The notes: generated by a model from the letters alone, not told the origin. Counted from the first letter of the stretch, positions 53,970 through 63,822 are shown. The stretch is DNA of 64,000 nucleotides from Falsiphaeobacter marinintestinus (GCF_007923355.1 NZ_VOGO01000005.1:285848-349847); one strand, 5' to 3'. Numbers and translations: made by a program.

Positions 53970-54127
53970 TCTGTCAGTTGCTCGGGATAAACCCTGGCTG
54001 CCTCAGTGTTTCTTCGGGCCTTTGGCCTCTTGGAAACCAGAATGAGATCGAAATATGGCGGAAATGCGGCAGCCCCGCCACAGTGGTTAACCGGACGGGG
54101 CTGCGCTGTTTCAACGTGTCTTTGGTG

Positions 54128-57100
54128 TCACTCTGCCGGGATCGCGCCCGCTTCGACACTCAGAGGGGCGGGCAGGTTGTTCAGCATTTCTTTCGGGCAC
54201 ACCTGAAGGAAATGCTGCTGCTCGATGTCCCAATGCTGCAGGATATCGCGGGCCTTGGCGCTGTTGGTTTCAGTCGCATGACGCTCGATCAACCCCTTCA
54301 GCTGGGCATCCCAGTGCTCGACCGTGACCGGGCAGGTGACCAGCGTTTCCATGTTCATCATGGTTTCCGCCAGCCCGTCCGGGTCATACAGATACGCCAT
54401 GCCGCCGGTCATACCCGCGCCAAAGTTGGCACCGATGGATCCAAGGATCACGGCAACGCCGCCCGTCATGTATTCGCACCCGTTCGACCCGCAGCCTTCA
54501 ATCACCACCGTCGCGCCCGAGTTGCGCACCGCAAACCGCTCACCGGCCCGACCGGCAGCAAACAGGAACCCGTCGGTCGCGCCGTACAGAACGGTGTTGC
54601 CGATGATGGTGTTCTCATCTGCCTTCAGCGGGCTGACCTGCTGCGGGCGCACCACGATGGTGCCCCCCGACAGACCCTTGCCGACATAGTCGTTGGCATC
54701 ACCCGACACTTCCAGCTTCAGACCCGGGGCCGCGAACGCGCCCAAAGACTGACCAGCCGAGCCTTGAAGTTTCACCGTCAGATGATCCGGCTGAAACGCG
54801 TTGCGCATGCCGAAATTCTGCACGATATGGCTCGAGGTCCGGGTGCCCACGGTGCGGTGCGTGTTCTGAACGGCATAAGACAGCTGCATCTTTTCGCCGT
54901 CCTCCAGGAACCGATGCGCATCGCGCACGATCTCGGCATCCAGCGTATCCGGCACGGCATTGCGCGGCTTGTTGCGGTCATAGACGATGTTCGCCGACCC
55001 ATCGACCGTGATCAACAGCGGGTTCAGGTCCAGATCGTCCAGATGCTCCGACCCTCGGCTGACCTGGCTCAGCAGGTCGGCACGGCCAATCACCTCGTCC
55101 AAATTCCGCGCGCCAATCGACGCCAGAATTTCGCGCACTTCCTGCGCGTAGAACGTGATCAGATTGACGACCTTGTCTGCATTGCCGGTGAACTTGTCGC
55201 GCAATTCAGGGTCCTGCGTACAGACGCCCACAGGGCAGGTGTTGCTCTGACACTGACGCACCATGATACAGCCCATCGCGATCAACGCGGCGGTGCCGAT
55301 GCCGAACTCTTCGGCCCCCAGCATCGCGGCCATGACGATGTCCCGCCCGGTGCGCAAACCGCCATCGGTCCGCAAAGTCACCCGGTCGCGCAGGTTGTTC
55401 ATGGCCAACACCTGATGCGCTTCGGTCAGACCCATTTCCCACGGCAGACCCGCGTATTTGATCGACGTCGCCGGCGATGCGCCCGTGCCACCATTGTGAC
55501 CCGAAATCAGGATCACATCGGCCTTGGCCTTGGCCACACCAGCGGCAATCGTGCCCACGCCCGAAGACGCGACCAGTTTCACCGTCACCTTGCAGCGCGG
55601 GTTGATCTGCTTGAGGTCATAGATCAGCTGCGCCAGATCCTCGATCGAATAGATATCGTGGTGCGGCGGCGGTGAAATCAGCGTCACGCCCTTGGTCGAA
55701 TGGCGCAGGCGGGCAATCAGGTCGGTGACCTTCATCCCCGGCAACTGACCACCCTCGCCGGGCTTGGCGCCCTGCGCGACCTTGATCTCAAGTTCTTCAC
55801 AGTGGTTCAGATACTCGGCGGTCACGCCAAACCGCCCCGAGGCCACCTGCTTGATCTTGGCCGACGGGTTGTCGCCATTGGGCTCAGGCACAAAATGCGC
55901 CGGGTCTTCGCCACCTTCGCCGCTGTCCGACTTGGCCCCGATCCGGTTCATCGCCACGTTCAGCGTCTTGTGCGCCTCGGGCGACAACGCCCCCAGCGAC
56001 ATACCCGGAGTCACGAACCGCTTGCGGATCGACGTGATGCTTTCGACCTCTTCAATCGGAACCGGCTTGCCCACAGGCTTGACGTCCAGCAGATCCCGCA
56101 GGTGGATCGGCGGGCTGGCCCGCATCTTGGCCGAATACTGCTTCCACAGCTCAAACGACGCCTTGTTGCAGGCCATCTGCAACATGTGCATGCCAGTTGC
56201 GTCCCAGGCATGGGTCTCGCCCGAGGTCCGGGCTTTGTAAAATCCGCCAATCGGCAGCACGTCCAGCCCGCTGGTCCAGCCCTTGGCGTGGATCTCTTCG
56301 GATTTGACCTGAATACCGCTGACCCCGATGCCCGAAATCCGGCTGATCATGCCTGGGAAATACTCGGCCACCATCGCACGGCTCAGCCCCACGGCCTCAA
56401 AGTTCAGACCACCGCGATAGGATGAGATCACCGAGATCCCCATCTTCGCCATGATCTTCAGCAAGCCCTGATCAATCGCCTCGCGATACCGCGCGACGTT
56501 TTCGGTCAGTGTGCCGTCCAGAAGGCCGCGTTCGATACGGTCGGCCAGTGAATCCTCGGCCAGATAGGCGTTGACCACGGTCGCACCACAGCCAATCAGC
56601 ACCGCAAAGTAATGCGGATCGATACACTCGGCAGACCGCACGTTCAGCGAACAGAATGTCCGCAGCCCCTGCCGCGTCAGATGTGAATGCACCGCACTTG
56701 TGGCCAGAATCATCGGCATGGCGATCTTGTCCGCGTCCGAATGCTGGTCTGTCAGCACCAGATGCCCCGCGCCCGAGCGCACCGCATCCTCGGCTTCCGA
56801 GCGGATCCGCTTCAACGCCGCATCCAGCGCGCCTTTGCCCGGCTCAAACGTACAGTCGATTTCGGTCAGCGGCGCATTGAACGCTTCGACCAACTTTTCC
56901 CACTGCGCGTTGCCGATGAACGGGCTGTCCATCACGATGATTTCGGTCTGGCTGCTGTCTTCGTCCAGCACGTTCTTCAGGTTCCCGAACCGCGTTTTCA
57001 GCGACATCACCCGGTATTCGCGCAAACTGTCGATTGGCGGGTTGGTCACCTGGCTAAAGTTCTGGCGGAAGAAATGGCTCAGCGGGCGGTACTTCTTGGA

Positions 57101-58654
57101 CAACACAGCCGACGGCGTGTCATCCCCCATCGAGGCCAGCGTTTCTTTGCCGTCCTCGGCCATAGGCGCCAGAATCTGCTCCAGCTCTTCGATGGTATAG
57201 CCCGCCGCGATCTGGCGCTTGCGCAGCTCTTCGCCCGAAAACAACGTCTTCTCGGTCGCGCCCAGCAACGTCTCGTCGATATCGTTGATCTTCTGCACCC
57301 AGTCGCCAAAAGGCAGGGCCGAGGCCAGCTTATTCTTGATCTCGGTATCGTGGTACAGACGGCCCTTCTTCATGTCCACGGCGATCATTTGCCCCGGACC
57401 AAGCGCGCCCTTTTCGGCAACGGAGGCCTCGTCCACGGGCACCATGCCCGCTTCCGATCCGGCGATCAGCAGCCCGTCACCGGTCACAACATAGCGCATC
57501 GGGCGCAGGCCGTTCCGGTCCAGCCCGCCACAAACCCAGCGCCCATCGGTCATCGCCAAAGCGGCGGGGCCGTCCCACGGCTCCATGACCGAATTGCAGT
57601 AGGAATACATGTCGCGCCACGCTTCGGGCAGTTCGACCGCCTGCTTGGACCACGATTCAGGGATCAGCATGGTCTTGGCCATCGGGGCCGACCGGCCTGC
57701 GCGCACCAACGCCTCGAACACCGAATCCAAAGCCGCAGAATCCGAAGACCCGCCCGCGATGATCGGCTTGATGTCTTCGGCATGATCGCCAAACGTCGCC
57801 GAAGCCATGCGGATCTCGTGGCTTTTCATCCAGTTGATGTTGCCCTTCAGCGTGTTGATCTCGCCGTTATGGGCCAGCATGCGGAACGGCTGCGCCAGCC
57901 ACCACTGCGGGAAGGTGTTGGTCGAATACCGCTGGTGATAAATCGCAAAGGCGCTCTCAAACCGTTCGTCCAGCAGGTCGGGATAGAAATCCGCAACCTG
58001 CTCGGCCAGCATCATACCCTTATAGATGATCGACCGGCACGACAGCGACGCGATATACAGATCCTTCATGTTCGCCGCGGCCTTTTCGATCCGGCGACGG
58101 ATCACATAAAGCTCGCGTTCAAACGTGTCTTCATCCGACCCTTTCGAGTTCGAAATCAGGATCTGTTCGATCTCGGGCCGGGTCGCGTTGGCCTTTTCGC
58201 CCAGACATCCGACATTGACCGGCACATGACGCCAGCCATAGATCGAATAGCCCATGCGCAGCACTTCGGTTTCCACGATGGTCCGGCAGGTTTCCTGCGC
58301 CCCGAAATCGGTACGCGGCAAAAACACCTGACCCACGGCCATCAGCTCGTCCATGTTGGGCTCGTGCCCGGTGCGACGGATCTGGTCATAGAAGAACGGA
58401 ACCGGGATCTGCACGTGAATGCCAGCACCGTCACCGGTCTTGCCATCCGCATCCACAGCACCTCGGTGCCAGATCGCCTTCAGCGCGGTAATCCCGGCCT
58501 CAACAACCGACCGGCTGCGCTCGCCATTCACCGAAACAACAAGGCCAACGCCGCAGGACGAATGTTCTTCTTCTTGCGAATACAGGCCGTTCTCGGCCAG
58601 CCACTGACGTTTCGTTTCTTCTTGGGCCGCCCAATTTTCATCATACTTGGTCAT
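54128..58654 (-). CDS. gltB: Glutamate synthase (NADPH), large subunit
   Basis: A 1508-residue enzyme making two glutamates from glutamine and 2-oxoglutarate. The class II glutaminase domain starts with nucleophile Cys34 in HSSCGVGLVV, so a 33-residue propeptide is removed. The central and FMN-binding domains contain GGTGASPATSIKYAGLPWEMG and the cluster-binding cysteines MGCIMVRQCQSNTCPVGVC for [3Fe-4S]. The C-terminal right-handed beta-helix shows the GxxGxGxxxG-type repeats (VGKGLSGGTIVV). It overlaps the GFA gene by 4 bases and gltD lies two genes upstream. Confidence 0.98.
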   Translation of the reverse strand: MTKYDENWAAQEETKRQWLAENGLYSQEEEHSSCGVGLVVSVNGERSRSVVEAGITALKAIWHRGAVDADGKTGDGAGIHVQIPVPFFYDQIRRTGHEPNMDELMAVGQVFLPRTDFGAQETCRTIVETEVLRMGYSIYGWRHVPVNVGCLGEKANATRPEIEQILISNSKGSDEDTFERELYVIRRRIEKAAANMKDLYIASLSCRSIIYKGMMLAEQVADFYPDLLDERFESAFAIYHQRYSTNTFPQWWLAQPFRMLAHNGEINTLKGNINWMKSHEIRMASATFGDHAEDIKPIIAGGSSDSAALDSVFEALVRAGRSAPMAKTMLIPESWSKQAVELPEAWRDMYSYCNSVMEPWDGPAALAMTDGRWVCGGLDRNGLRPMRYVVTGDGLLIAGSEAGMVPVDEASVAEKGALGPGQMIAVDMKKGRLYHDTEIKNKLASALPFGDWVQKINDIDETLLGATEKTLFSGEELRKRQIAAGYTIEELEQILAPMAEDGKETLASMGDDTPSAVLSKKYRPLSHFFRQNFSQVTNPPIDSLREYRVMSLKTRFGNLKNVLDEDSSQTEIIVMDSPFIGNAQWEKLVEAFNAPLTEIDCTFEPGKGALDAALKRIRSEAEDAVRSGAGHLVLTDQHSDADKIAMPMILATSAVHSHLTRQGLRTFCSLNVRSAECIDPHYFAVLIGCGATVVNAYLAEDSLADRIERGLLDGTLTENVARYREAIDQGLLKIMAKMGISVISSYRGGLNFEAVGLSRAMVAEYFPGMISRISGIGVSGIQVKSEEIHAKGWTSGLDVLPIGGFYKARTSGETHAWDATGMHMLQMACNKASFELWKQYSAKMRASPPIHLRDLLDVKPVGKPVPIEEVESITSIRKRFVTPGMSLGALSPEAHKTLNVAMNRIGAKSDSGEGGEDPAHFVPEPNGDNPSAKIKQVASGRFGVTAEYLNHCEELEIKVAQGAKPGEGGQLPGMKVTDLIARLRHSTKGVTLISPPPHHDIYSIEDLAQLIYDLKQINPRCKVTVKLVASSGVGTIAAGVAKAKADVILISGHNGGTGASPATSIKYAGLPWEMGLTEAHQVLAMNNLRDRVTLRTDGGLRTGRDIVMAAMLGAEEFGIGTAALIAMGCIMVRQCQSNTCPVGVCTQDPELRDKFTGNADKVVNLITFYAQEVREILASIGARNLDEVIGRADLLSQVSRGSEHLDDLDLNPLLITVDGSANIVYDRNKPRNAVPDTLDAEIVRDAHRFLEDGEKMQLSYAVQNTHRTVGTRTSSHIVQNFGMRNAFQPDHLTVKLQGSAGQSLGAFAAPGLKLEVSGDANDYVGKGLSGGTIVVRPQQVSPLKADENTIIGNTVLYGATDGFLFAAGRAGERFAVRNSGATVVIEGCGSNGCEYMTGGVAVILGSIGANFGAGMTGGMAYLYDPDGLAETMMNMETLVTCPVTVEHWDAQLKGLIERHATETNSAKARDILQHWDIEQQHFLQVCPKEMLNNLPAPLSVEAGAIPAE

Positions 58655-59088
58655 GAGTTATCTCCTTCTTGGGGGGCAAACAGGGCTATGGCGTCTTGCG
58701 TCGTCAGACGACGATGATCACCGGCCAGCGCATATCCCTCGGGGACCATGTCGCTGTAGAATTCAAGTTTCAAAGGTGCGCCAGCGGCGTTGTCGAATAA
58801 CCCGGCGGCAATGTTTTTCACGCCATCATGTAGCGTGCCGTACCAAAGCGTCGATCCGCAGACCTCGCAAAATCCGCGCTGCGCCCACTCGGACGACCGG
58901 TAGATTTTCTCAGGCCCTTCGATCTTCAAAGTTCCCGGATCGGTGGCCAAAGACATGAACATCGAACTGGTCTGACGACGGCACATGTCGCAGTGGCACG
59001 CCCGTACGATCGCCGGACGCTCACCGGTGTTGATCGTGGCTGTGACGGTCACAGCACCGCACAGGCATTGGCCTGAGATATCAGTCAT
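58651..59088 (-). CDS. GFA-family (glutathione-dependent formaldehyde-activating-type) zinc protein
   Basis: A 145-residue CENP-V/GFA-fold protein. The zinc-binding cysteines are in GQCLCGAVT (Cys8, Cys10), RACHCDMCRR and FCEVCGSTLWYG. The name comes from a formaldehyde-glutathione adduct-forming enzyme, but most members have no tested function. It starts 8 bases inside the upstream Spy-like gene and overlaps gltB by 4 bases, so it is translated from the glutamate synthase transcript. Confidence 0.9.
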   Translation of the reverse strand: MTDISGQCLCGAVTVTATINTGERPAIVRACHCDMCRRQTSSMFMSLATDPGTLKIEGPEKIYRSSEWAQRGFCEVCGSTLWYGTLHDGVKNIAAGLFDNAAGAPLKLEFYSDMVPEGYALAGDHRRLTTQDAIALFAPQEGDNS

Positions 59089-59644
59089 GGCTATGCCCTC
59101 CGTGTCCGCTGCGATCTGACCCGGTGCCATAGCCGCGCAGGGTCTGATACATGGCTTTCTGATGTGCCGTCAGGATTGGCGTCGTTTCCAGATGGGCCGA
59201 CAGATGCACCGCGCGCAGCTTGGCCAGAGTGTCGGACGAGTCCGCCAGAATGCGGCTCAGCATGTCCGGGTCGGCGTGACCGGCGCGGAACATCCGGCTC
59301 AGGTGTTCTTCAGCTTCGACATAGGCAGCGCCAAGGCTTTGCGCCTCGGCCTTCATGCCGTCAAAGATCGCGGTGATTTCGCCGCGCTGCGCATCGGTCA
59401 GGTGCAACTTGTCCGCCAGTTCCAGAACATGCGCAGGGCCGGGGTACCCGTTCAACTCGGCCGGTTTCGCCAGCCCCCATCCTTCACCCGCCAGCAACGC
59501 CGTCACATCGGCGCCCGACAGGCTGGCAATCTCGCGTCCCTCCTGCCCGGCATACGGTTGAGTTCCGGCCCAGGTTGCAACGGTCAGCATGACGAATGTC
59601 GCCGCAGATGCAGTCAGGGTCTTGATGGGCATGATCATGTTCAT
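59081..59644 (-). CDS. Spy/CpxP-like periplasmic protein with His-rich tail
   Basis: A 187-residue exported protein. The signal peptide covers about residues 1-26 (MLTVATWAGT region). The mature part contains LADKLHLTDAQRGEITAIFD, the LTxxQ motif of the Spy/CpxP/heavy-metal-sensor group, and two further helices, then a short tail rich in His and Gly (GHGGHSHD) that could bind metal. The start ATG at 59644 has AAAGGAAAG upstream. The gene lies between gltD and GFA-gltB on the same strand. A role as chaperone or metal sensor is inferred. Confidence 0.75.
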   Translation of the reverse strand: MNMIMPIKTLTASAATFVMLTVATWAGTQPYAGQEGREIASLSGADVTALLAGEGWGLAKPAELNGYPGPAHVLELADKLHLTDAQRGEITAIFDGMKAEAQSLGAAYVEAEEHLSRMFRAGHADPDMLSRILADSSDTLAKLRAVHLSAHLETTPILTAHQKAMYQTLRGYGTGSDRSGHGGHSHD

Positions 59645-59700
59645 CTTTCCTTTACCTTCCGCGTCAGCATTGCTGACCTGCTTAGTTAATATTTCGTTTC

Positions 59701-59804
59701 TTCCGGTCGAATATGCGCGGCGTGGACACATCGTACGAAATCGACCGGAAACTCCCCAAACTGTCGAAATTCAGTCAGATCCTGGCCGTTTCAATCGTAC
59801 GAAA
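59701..59804. promoter_or_regulatory. Palindrome cluster upstream of the Spy-like gene
   Basis: TTCCGGTCGA (59701-59710) and TCGACCGGAA (59741-59750) are perfect inverted 10-base arms. TCGTACGAAA occurs at 59731-59740 and again at 59795-59804; its core TCGTACGA is itself palindromic. All lie in the gap between the gltD stop and the Spy-like start. Confidence 0.5.
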
Positions 59805-59825
59805 CGGTCCCGAAATCTTACGACG

Positions 59826-61262
59826 TCATTCCGCAGCGACGGCCGCCGGGGCATTCAGTTTTTTCAGGATTGCTTCGGCACAATCGCGCCCGTCCTTGAT
59901 CGCCCAGACCACCAGAGATGCACCGCGCACGATGTCCCCCACGGCATAGACGCCCGGTATTTCGGTTTCGCCGGTGGTGAACTGCGCCTTGATGGTGCCC
60001 CAGCGGGTCACCGCCAGTTCGGGCTTGCCGAACATGGTTTGCATGTCTTCGGGTTCAAACCCCAGCGCCTTGATCACCAGATCGGCTTCTTCGACATAAT
60101 CCGCGCCTTCGATCACCTCGGGGGCCTGACGACCACTGGCATCCGGGGCGCCCAGACGCATCTTCTGGACCATCACACCCGACACTTTTCCGTTGTCATC
60201 GGTAAAGCCTTTGGGGGCGCTAAGCCATTCAAAGACAACGCCTTCTTCCTCGGCATTGGCGACTTCGCGCTGCGATCCCGGCATGTTGGCCCGGTCGCGG
60301 CGATACAGACATTTGACACTCACCGCGCCTTCGCGGATCGACGTGCGCACACAGTCCATCGCGGTGTCGCCGCCGCCGATCACGACCACGCGCTTGCCAT
60401 CGGCACTCAGGCGGCCATTGTCATAGTCTTCGACGGCGTCGCCAAAGCTCTTGCGGTTCGACGCGACTAGGAAATCAATCGCTTTTTCAATGCCTTGGGC
60501 TCCGCTCCCGGGCATCTGCAAGTCACGCGACTTATAGACTCCGGTGGCGATGATCACGGCATCATGTTCGGCCTGGATGGTGGCGAAAATGTCGGCGTCG
60601 ACATCGCAATCCATTACGAATTCCACTCCACCGTCTTTCAACTGCTGGATGCGGCGCATGACCACGTCCTTTTCCAGCTTGAAACCGGGAATGCCATAGG
60701 TCAGCAGCCCGCCGGCGCGGTCATAGCGGTCATAAACTGTGACCTGAATTCCAGCCTGACGCAGCATGTCCGCAGCCGCCAATCCACCGGGGCCACCACC
60801 AATAATGCCAACACTTTCAGGGCGTTCCACGGCCGGAGCTGCTGGCTTGACCCAGCCATTTTCCCACGCTGTATCGGTGATATATTTTTCGACCGACCCG
60901 ATTGTCACGGTGCCATGACCCGACTGTTCGATCACACAATTGCCTTCGCACAGGCGATCCTGCGGGCAGATCCGACCACAGATTTCCGGAAAGGTGTTGG
61001 TCGCCTGACTCATCTGATACGCCTCTTCCAGACGTCCGGTCGCGGTCAGGCGCAGCCAATCAGGGATGTTGTTGTGCAGCGGACAATGCGTCTGGCAATA
61101 AGGCACACCACATTGCGAACAGCGGCTGGCCTGTTCTTTCGCCTTGGCGTCCGCATACTCGGCATAGATCTCGTCAAAGTCCTCGCGCCGCGTTTCGGCC
61201 TGACGTTTTTCAGGCATATCGCGGTCGACGGATACGAATTTGAGCATCGGTTGCTTGGCCAC
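59826..61262 (-). CDS. gltD: Glutamate synthase, small subunit
   Basis: A 478-residue flavoprotein that passes electrons from NADPH to GltB. N-terminal [4Fe-4S]-binding cysteines are in RCSQCGVPYCQTHCPLHNN and ICGRICPQDRLCEGNC. FAD binds at GIIGGGPGGLAAADML and NADPH at VIGGGDTAMDCVRT. The start is taken as GTG at 61262 with GGAG upstream, giving the usual N-terminus (MAKQPMLKF); the longer frame to 61421 is not conserved. It is the first gene of the run gltD, Spy-like, GFA, gltB. Confidence 0.96.
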   Translation of the reverse strand: MAKQPMLKFVSVDRDMPEKRQAETRREDFDEIYAEYADAKAKEQASRCSQCGVPYCQTHCPLHNNIPDWLRLTATGRLEEAYQMSQATNTFPEICGRICPQDRLCEGNCVIEQSGHGTVTIGSVEKYITDTAWENGWVKPAAPAVERPESVGIIGGGPGGLAAADMLRQAGIQVTVYDRYDRAGGLLTYGIPGFKLEKDVVMRRIQQLKDGGVEFVMDCDVDADIFATIQAEHDAVIIATGVYKSRDLQMPGSGAQGIEKAIDFLVASNRKSFGDAVEDYDNGRLSADGKRVVVIGGGDTAMDCVRTSIREGAVSVKCLYRRDRANMPGSQREVANAEEEGVVFEWLSAPKGFTDDNGKVSGVMVQKMRLGAPDASGRQAPEVIEGADYVEEADLVIKALGFEPEDMQTMFGKPELAVTRWGTIKAQFTTGETEIPGVYAVGDIVRGASLVVWAIKDGRDCAEAILKKLNAPAAVAAE

Positions 61263-61489
61263 GGCTAAGACTCCATGATAAGGCTGGCAGCGCCTGTTTA
61301 TGAGAAGGCGCGAGAGATTAAAAGTCAGAACTCCTGACCTTGTTTTCGATTTCTCCTCCTCTCTAGACGGTAATTTGCTGCAGGTGCAAGGTTTTGGGTA
61401 ACGATCCGGACCTAAAAACATCTTTATATAGTGAAAACAAAAAGATACGTGGCCGAAAAACCACTGAATAATACGAGGCTATCGGACAA

Positions 61490-62293
61490 ATGCCCATTTT
61501 TCAACTTCTGCTTGTGGCCATTATCCAGGGTCTGACGGAATTTTTGCCGGTTTCGTCCTCTGGTCACTTGATTCTGCTACCCGGACTCACCGGGCTTGAG
61601 GATCAGGGTCAGCTGATCGATGTCGCCGTGCATGTCGGAACTTTGGGGGCTGTCGTGCTCTATTTCTGGCGGGATGTGAAAATCGGGCTGGGCGGGCTGA
61701 TGGACCTTGCCTGCGGCAACGCCTCGACACCCGGCGCACGTCTGGCGCTGGGTCTGATCGTTGGCACGATCCCGGTTATCCTGGCGGGACTGGTGCTGCA
61801 TGTCACCGGCCTCAGTGGTGCGATGCGCTCTGTCGCTGTCATCGGCTGGGCGATGCTGATCTTCGGCATTGTTCTGTATTGGGCCGATCAGACCGGCGCA
61901 GACACCAAGACGGTCAAAGACTGGTCGGTCCGCGATGCTCTGGTCATGGGGCTGTGGCAGGCGATCGCACTGATCCCCGGCACGTCCCGGTCCGGCATCA
62001 CCATCACCGCGGGGCGCAAGCTGGGCTATGGACGGGAAGAGGCCGCACGACTGGCCATGTTGATGTCGATCCCCACCATCCTCGCGTCTGGCATCCTGCT
62101 GGGCGCGGACGTGGTGCAAAGCGCTGATTGGCAGGCCGCCCAGGACAGCGCCATCGCCGCTGTGTTCGCCTTTGGGGCCGCGCTTCTGGCGCTGACGCTG
62201 ATGATGCGTCTGCTGAAAAGCGTCAGTTTCACACCCTACGTCATCTATCGCGTGATCCTTGGAGTTGTCCTGTTGATCATCGCCTATACGTGA
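61490..62293 (+). CDS. uppP: Undecaprenyl-diphosphatase
   Basis: A 267-residue integral membrane phosphatase that recycles undecaprenyl diphosphate for cell-wall synthesis (formerly BacA). Both family motifs are present: QGLTEFLPVSSSGHL (residues 14-28, catalytic Glu) and IPGTSRSGITI. Seven to eight hydrophobic helices follow. It is divergent from gltD across a 227-base gap in which nothing else is evident. Confidence 0.97.
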   Translation: MPIFQLLLVAIIQGLTEFLPVSSSGHLILLPGLTGLEDQGQLIDVAVHVGTLGAVVLYFWRDVKIGLGGLMDLACGNASTPGARLALGLIVGTIPVILAGLVLHVTGLSGAMRSVAVIGWAMLIFGIVLYWADQTGADTKTVKDWSVRDALVMGLWQAIALIPGTSRSGITITAGRKLGYGREEAARLAMLMSIPTILASGILLGADVVQSADWQAAQDSAIAAVFAFGAALLALTLMMRLLKSVSFTPYVIYRVILGVVLLIIAYT

Positions 62294-62300
62294 AACGCAA

Positions 62301-62326
62301 AAACACCGCCGGTCAGGGCGGTGTTT
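62301..62326. terminator. Bidirectional terminator after uppP
   Basis: A perfect 10-base stem (AAACACCGCC at 62301-62310, GGCGGTGTTT at 62317-62326) with a GGTCAG loop between the convergent uppP and NDUFA9-like genes; the A- and T-ended arms give a T-run on both strands. Confidence 0.9.
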
Positions 62327-62351
62327 CAAATCGGATTAGCTATCTAAAAAC

Positions 62352-63335
62352 TCAGGAGCTGAGCTTGCCAGCCGAGCGTGTGATATCGTCGTACTGGCCC
62401 GACGGACGGAACTTCCACAGGTAATCGGGCAGAACCGCAGCGGCCTCAACAGGTTTGATGCCCAGATCCGAGAACCCTTTGGCATCATCTGACACCACAT
62501 TGTCACGGGCCAGATTGCGCACCTGATCCCGGGTCAGCGTGTTGTTTCTGATCAACCCGAAGCTGGCGAACTGAACCACATCCAGCGTCCCCGCCATGAT
62601 CCGCGCCACCCAGAACGGCAGGCCGACAATGATGCGGTTGCGGTGAATGATCTCCAGCATCTCCGCCATCAAGGCGCGGAATGTGGCCGTCACGGGCCCG
62701 CCCAGTTCATAGACCCCCGGCGTGGCCTCGCCCAGAACGCCCATCACGGCCGCTTTGGCGACGTCATCAACATAGACTGGCTGGAACTTTGTTTCTGCGC
62801 CGACCAAAGGCAGGACAGGAGACATCCGGGTCATCCCGCCGAAACGGTTATAGAATTCGTCTTCCGTGCCGAAGATGACCGACGGGCGTAGGATCACGGC
62901 GTCGGGCATGGCGTCAAGTACCGCGGCCTCTCCCATCGCCTTGGTGCGGGCATAGTCACTGTTCGACTCGGCATCAGCTCCGATTGCCGAGATATGCACC
63001 ATCCGCTCGATACCCTGCTCAGCGGCGATCCGGGCGATCCGGCCAGCACCGTCGGCCTGAACCGCGTCAAAGGTGTTCTTACCGCGTTCACTCAGAACAC
63101 CGACGCAGTTCACCACCGCGTCTGCACCTTCCATGACAGACGCAACCGAAGCTTCGTCGCGGATGTTGCACAACACCGGTTCGACCTGGCCAACAACGCC
63201 GTAGGGTTTGACATGCATCGCCTCGTTCGGACGACGGACAGCCACGCGAACCCGCCAGCCCTCCTTGGCCATGCGCCGCGCGATATAGCGTCCGACAAAG
63301 CCCGATCCACCGTAAATCGTGACGAGTTTCGACAT
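62352..63335 (-). CDS. NDUFA9-like NAD(P)-binding protein (complex I-associated, atypical SDR)
   Basis: A 327-residue extended SDR. The Rossmann loop [17 protein letters not shown] is at the N-terminus, and [22 protein letters not shown] and [23 protein letters not shown] follow the NDUFA9 family pattern with a Tyr-x-x-x-Lys. In mitochondria this accessory subunit sits on the side of complex I and binds NADPH; in alphaproteobacteria the homologue is thought to do the same. The start at 63335 fits the family, and the upstream extension is not conserved. Confidence 0.9.
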   Translation of the reverse strand: MSKLVTIYGGSGFVGRYIARRMAKEGWRVRVAVRRPNEAMHVKPYGVVGQVEPVLCNIRDEASVASVMEGADAVVNCVGVLSERGKNTFDAVQADGAGRIARIAAEQGIERMVHISAIGADAESNSDYARTKAMGEAAVLDAMPDAVILRPSVIFGTEDEFYNRFGGMTRMSPVLPLVGAETKFQPVYVDDVAKAAVMGVLGEATPGVYELGGPVTATFRALMAEMLEIIHRNRIIVGLPFWVARIMAGTLDVVQFASFGLIRNNTLTRDQVRNLARDNVVSDDAKGFSDLGIKPVEAAAVLPDYLWKFRPSGQYDDITRSAGKLSS

Positions 63336-63522
63336 GTCTGATGCTCCCGCTAATGGCTCTTGTCCCGATCTACCGTTCCGTCGAAGGCCAAACAAGGCAC
63401 AAAAACGCCGCGACTCGCGTGGATTTTCGGGAAATATGAAGGAAAAGAACCGCAACCGACCGCTCGTTCCTCCTGATACCCTCGCGCCCTGAAGAAATTC
63501 GCGAATCCCCGCACGAATCCAT

Positions 63523-63550
63523 TTGACACCCCCAGCGGCTCGGCTTAAAC
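63523..63550 (+). promoter_or_regulatory. Sigma-70-type promoter of tRNA-Leu
   Basis: TTGACA at 63523-63528 and TTAAAC at 63545-63550 are separated by 16 bases, or 17 to TAAACG. The predicted transcript would begin about 10 bases before the tRNA. Confidence 0.65.
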
Positions 63551-63568
63551 GCGCTCCACACGACACCT

Positions 63569-63655
63569 GCCCAGGTGGCGGAATTGGTAGACGCGCTAGC
63601 TTCAGGTGCTAGTATTGGCAACGATGTGGAGGTTCGAGTCCTCTCCTGGGCACCA
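63569..63655 (+). tRNA. tRNA-Leu (anticodon CAG)
   Basis: An 87-base tRNA with encoded CCA. The acceptor stem GCCCAGG pairs with CCTGGGC. The D-arm region is GGCGGAATTGGTAGACGC. The anticodon loop TTCAGGT gives CAG. A long variable arm (TTGGCAACGATG region) is typical of leucine tRNAs, and the T-loop is GGTTCGAGTCC. Its 3' half is the likely attachment site of the integrase gene that follows. Confidence 0.96.
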
Positions 63656-63745
63656 ATTCTTCCGAACATAGATGCTCTTAAGTGCTCATAATTGTTGAGT
63701 TATTCGCATGTATTGGGCTATCATCCTGACCATAGCTGAACACTC

Positions 63746-63819
63746 GATACCCCCAGAAAACATGACGATTGGGGGTATTGAAGGGGGTATTGGCCTCAAA
63801 GCAGGAGGTTGATACCCCC
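63746..63819. repeat. Four copies of a 9-base repeat before the integrase gene
   Basis: GATACCCCC occurs at 63746-63754 and 63811-63819, and a matching inverted copy (GGGGGTAT plus T) at 63771-63779 and 63783-63791. They fall between the tRNA and the integrase start, where arm-type integrase or excisionase sites are expected. Confidence 0.7.
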
Positions 63820-63822
63820 ACT

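Noticed and set aside
54069..54104. GCAGCCCCG/CGGGGCTGC hairpin downstream of gltB
   Set aside because: The stem is 9 bases but the loop is long (18 bases) and no T-run follows on either strand, so it is not reported as a terminator.
56687..58717. A 676-codon open frame on the plus strand
   Set aside because: It is antisense to gltB, whose 1508-residue product is unmistakable, and its own translation is Arg/His-rich without any domain.
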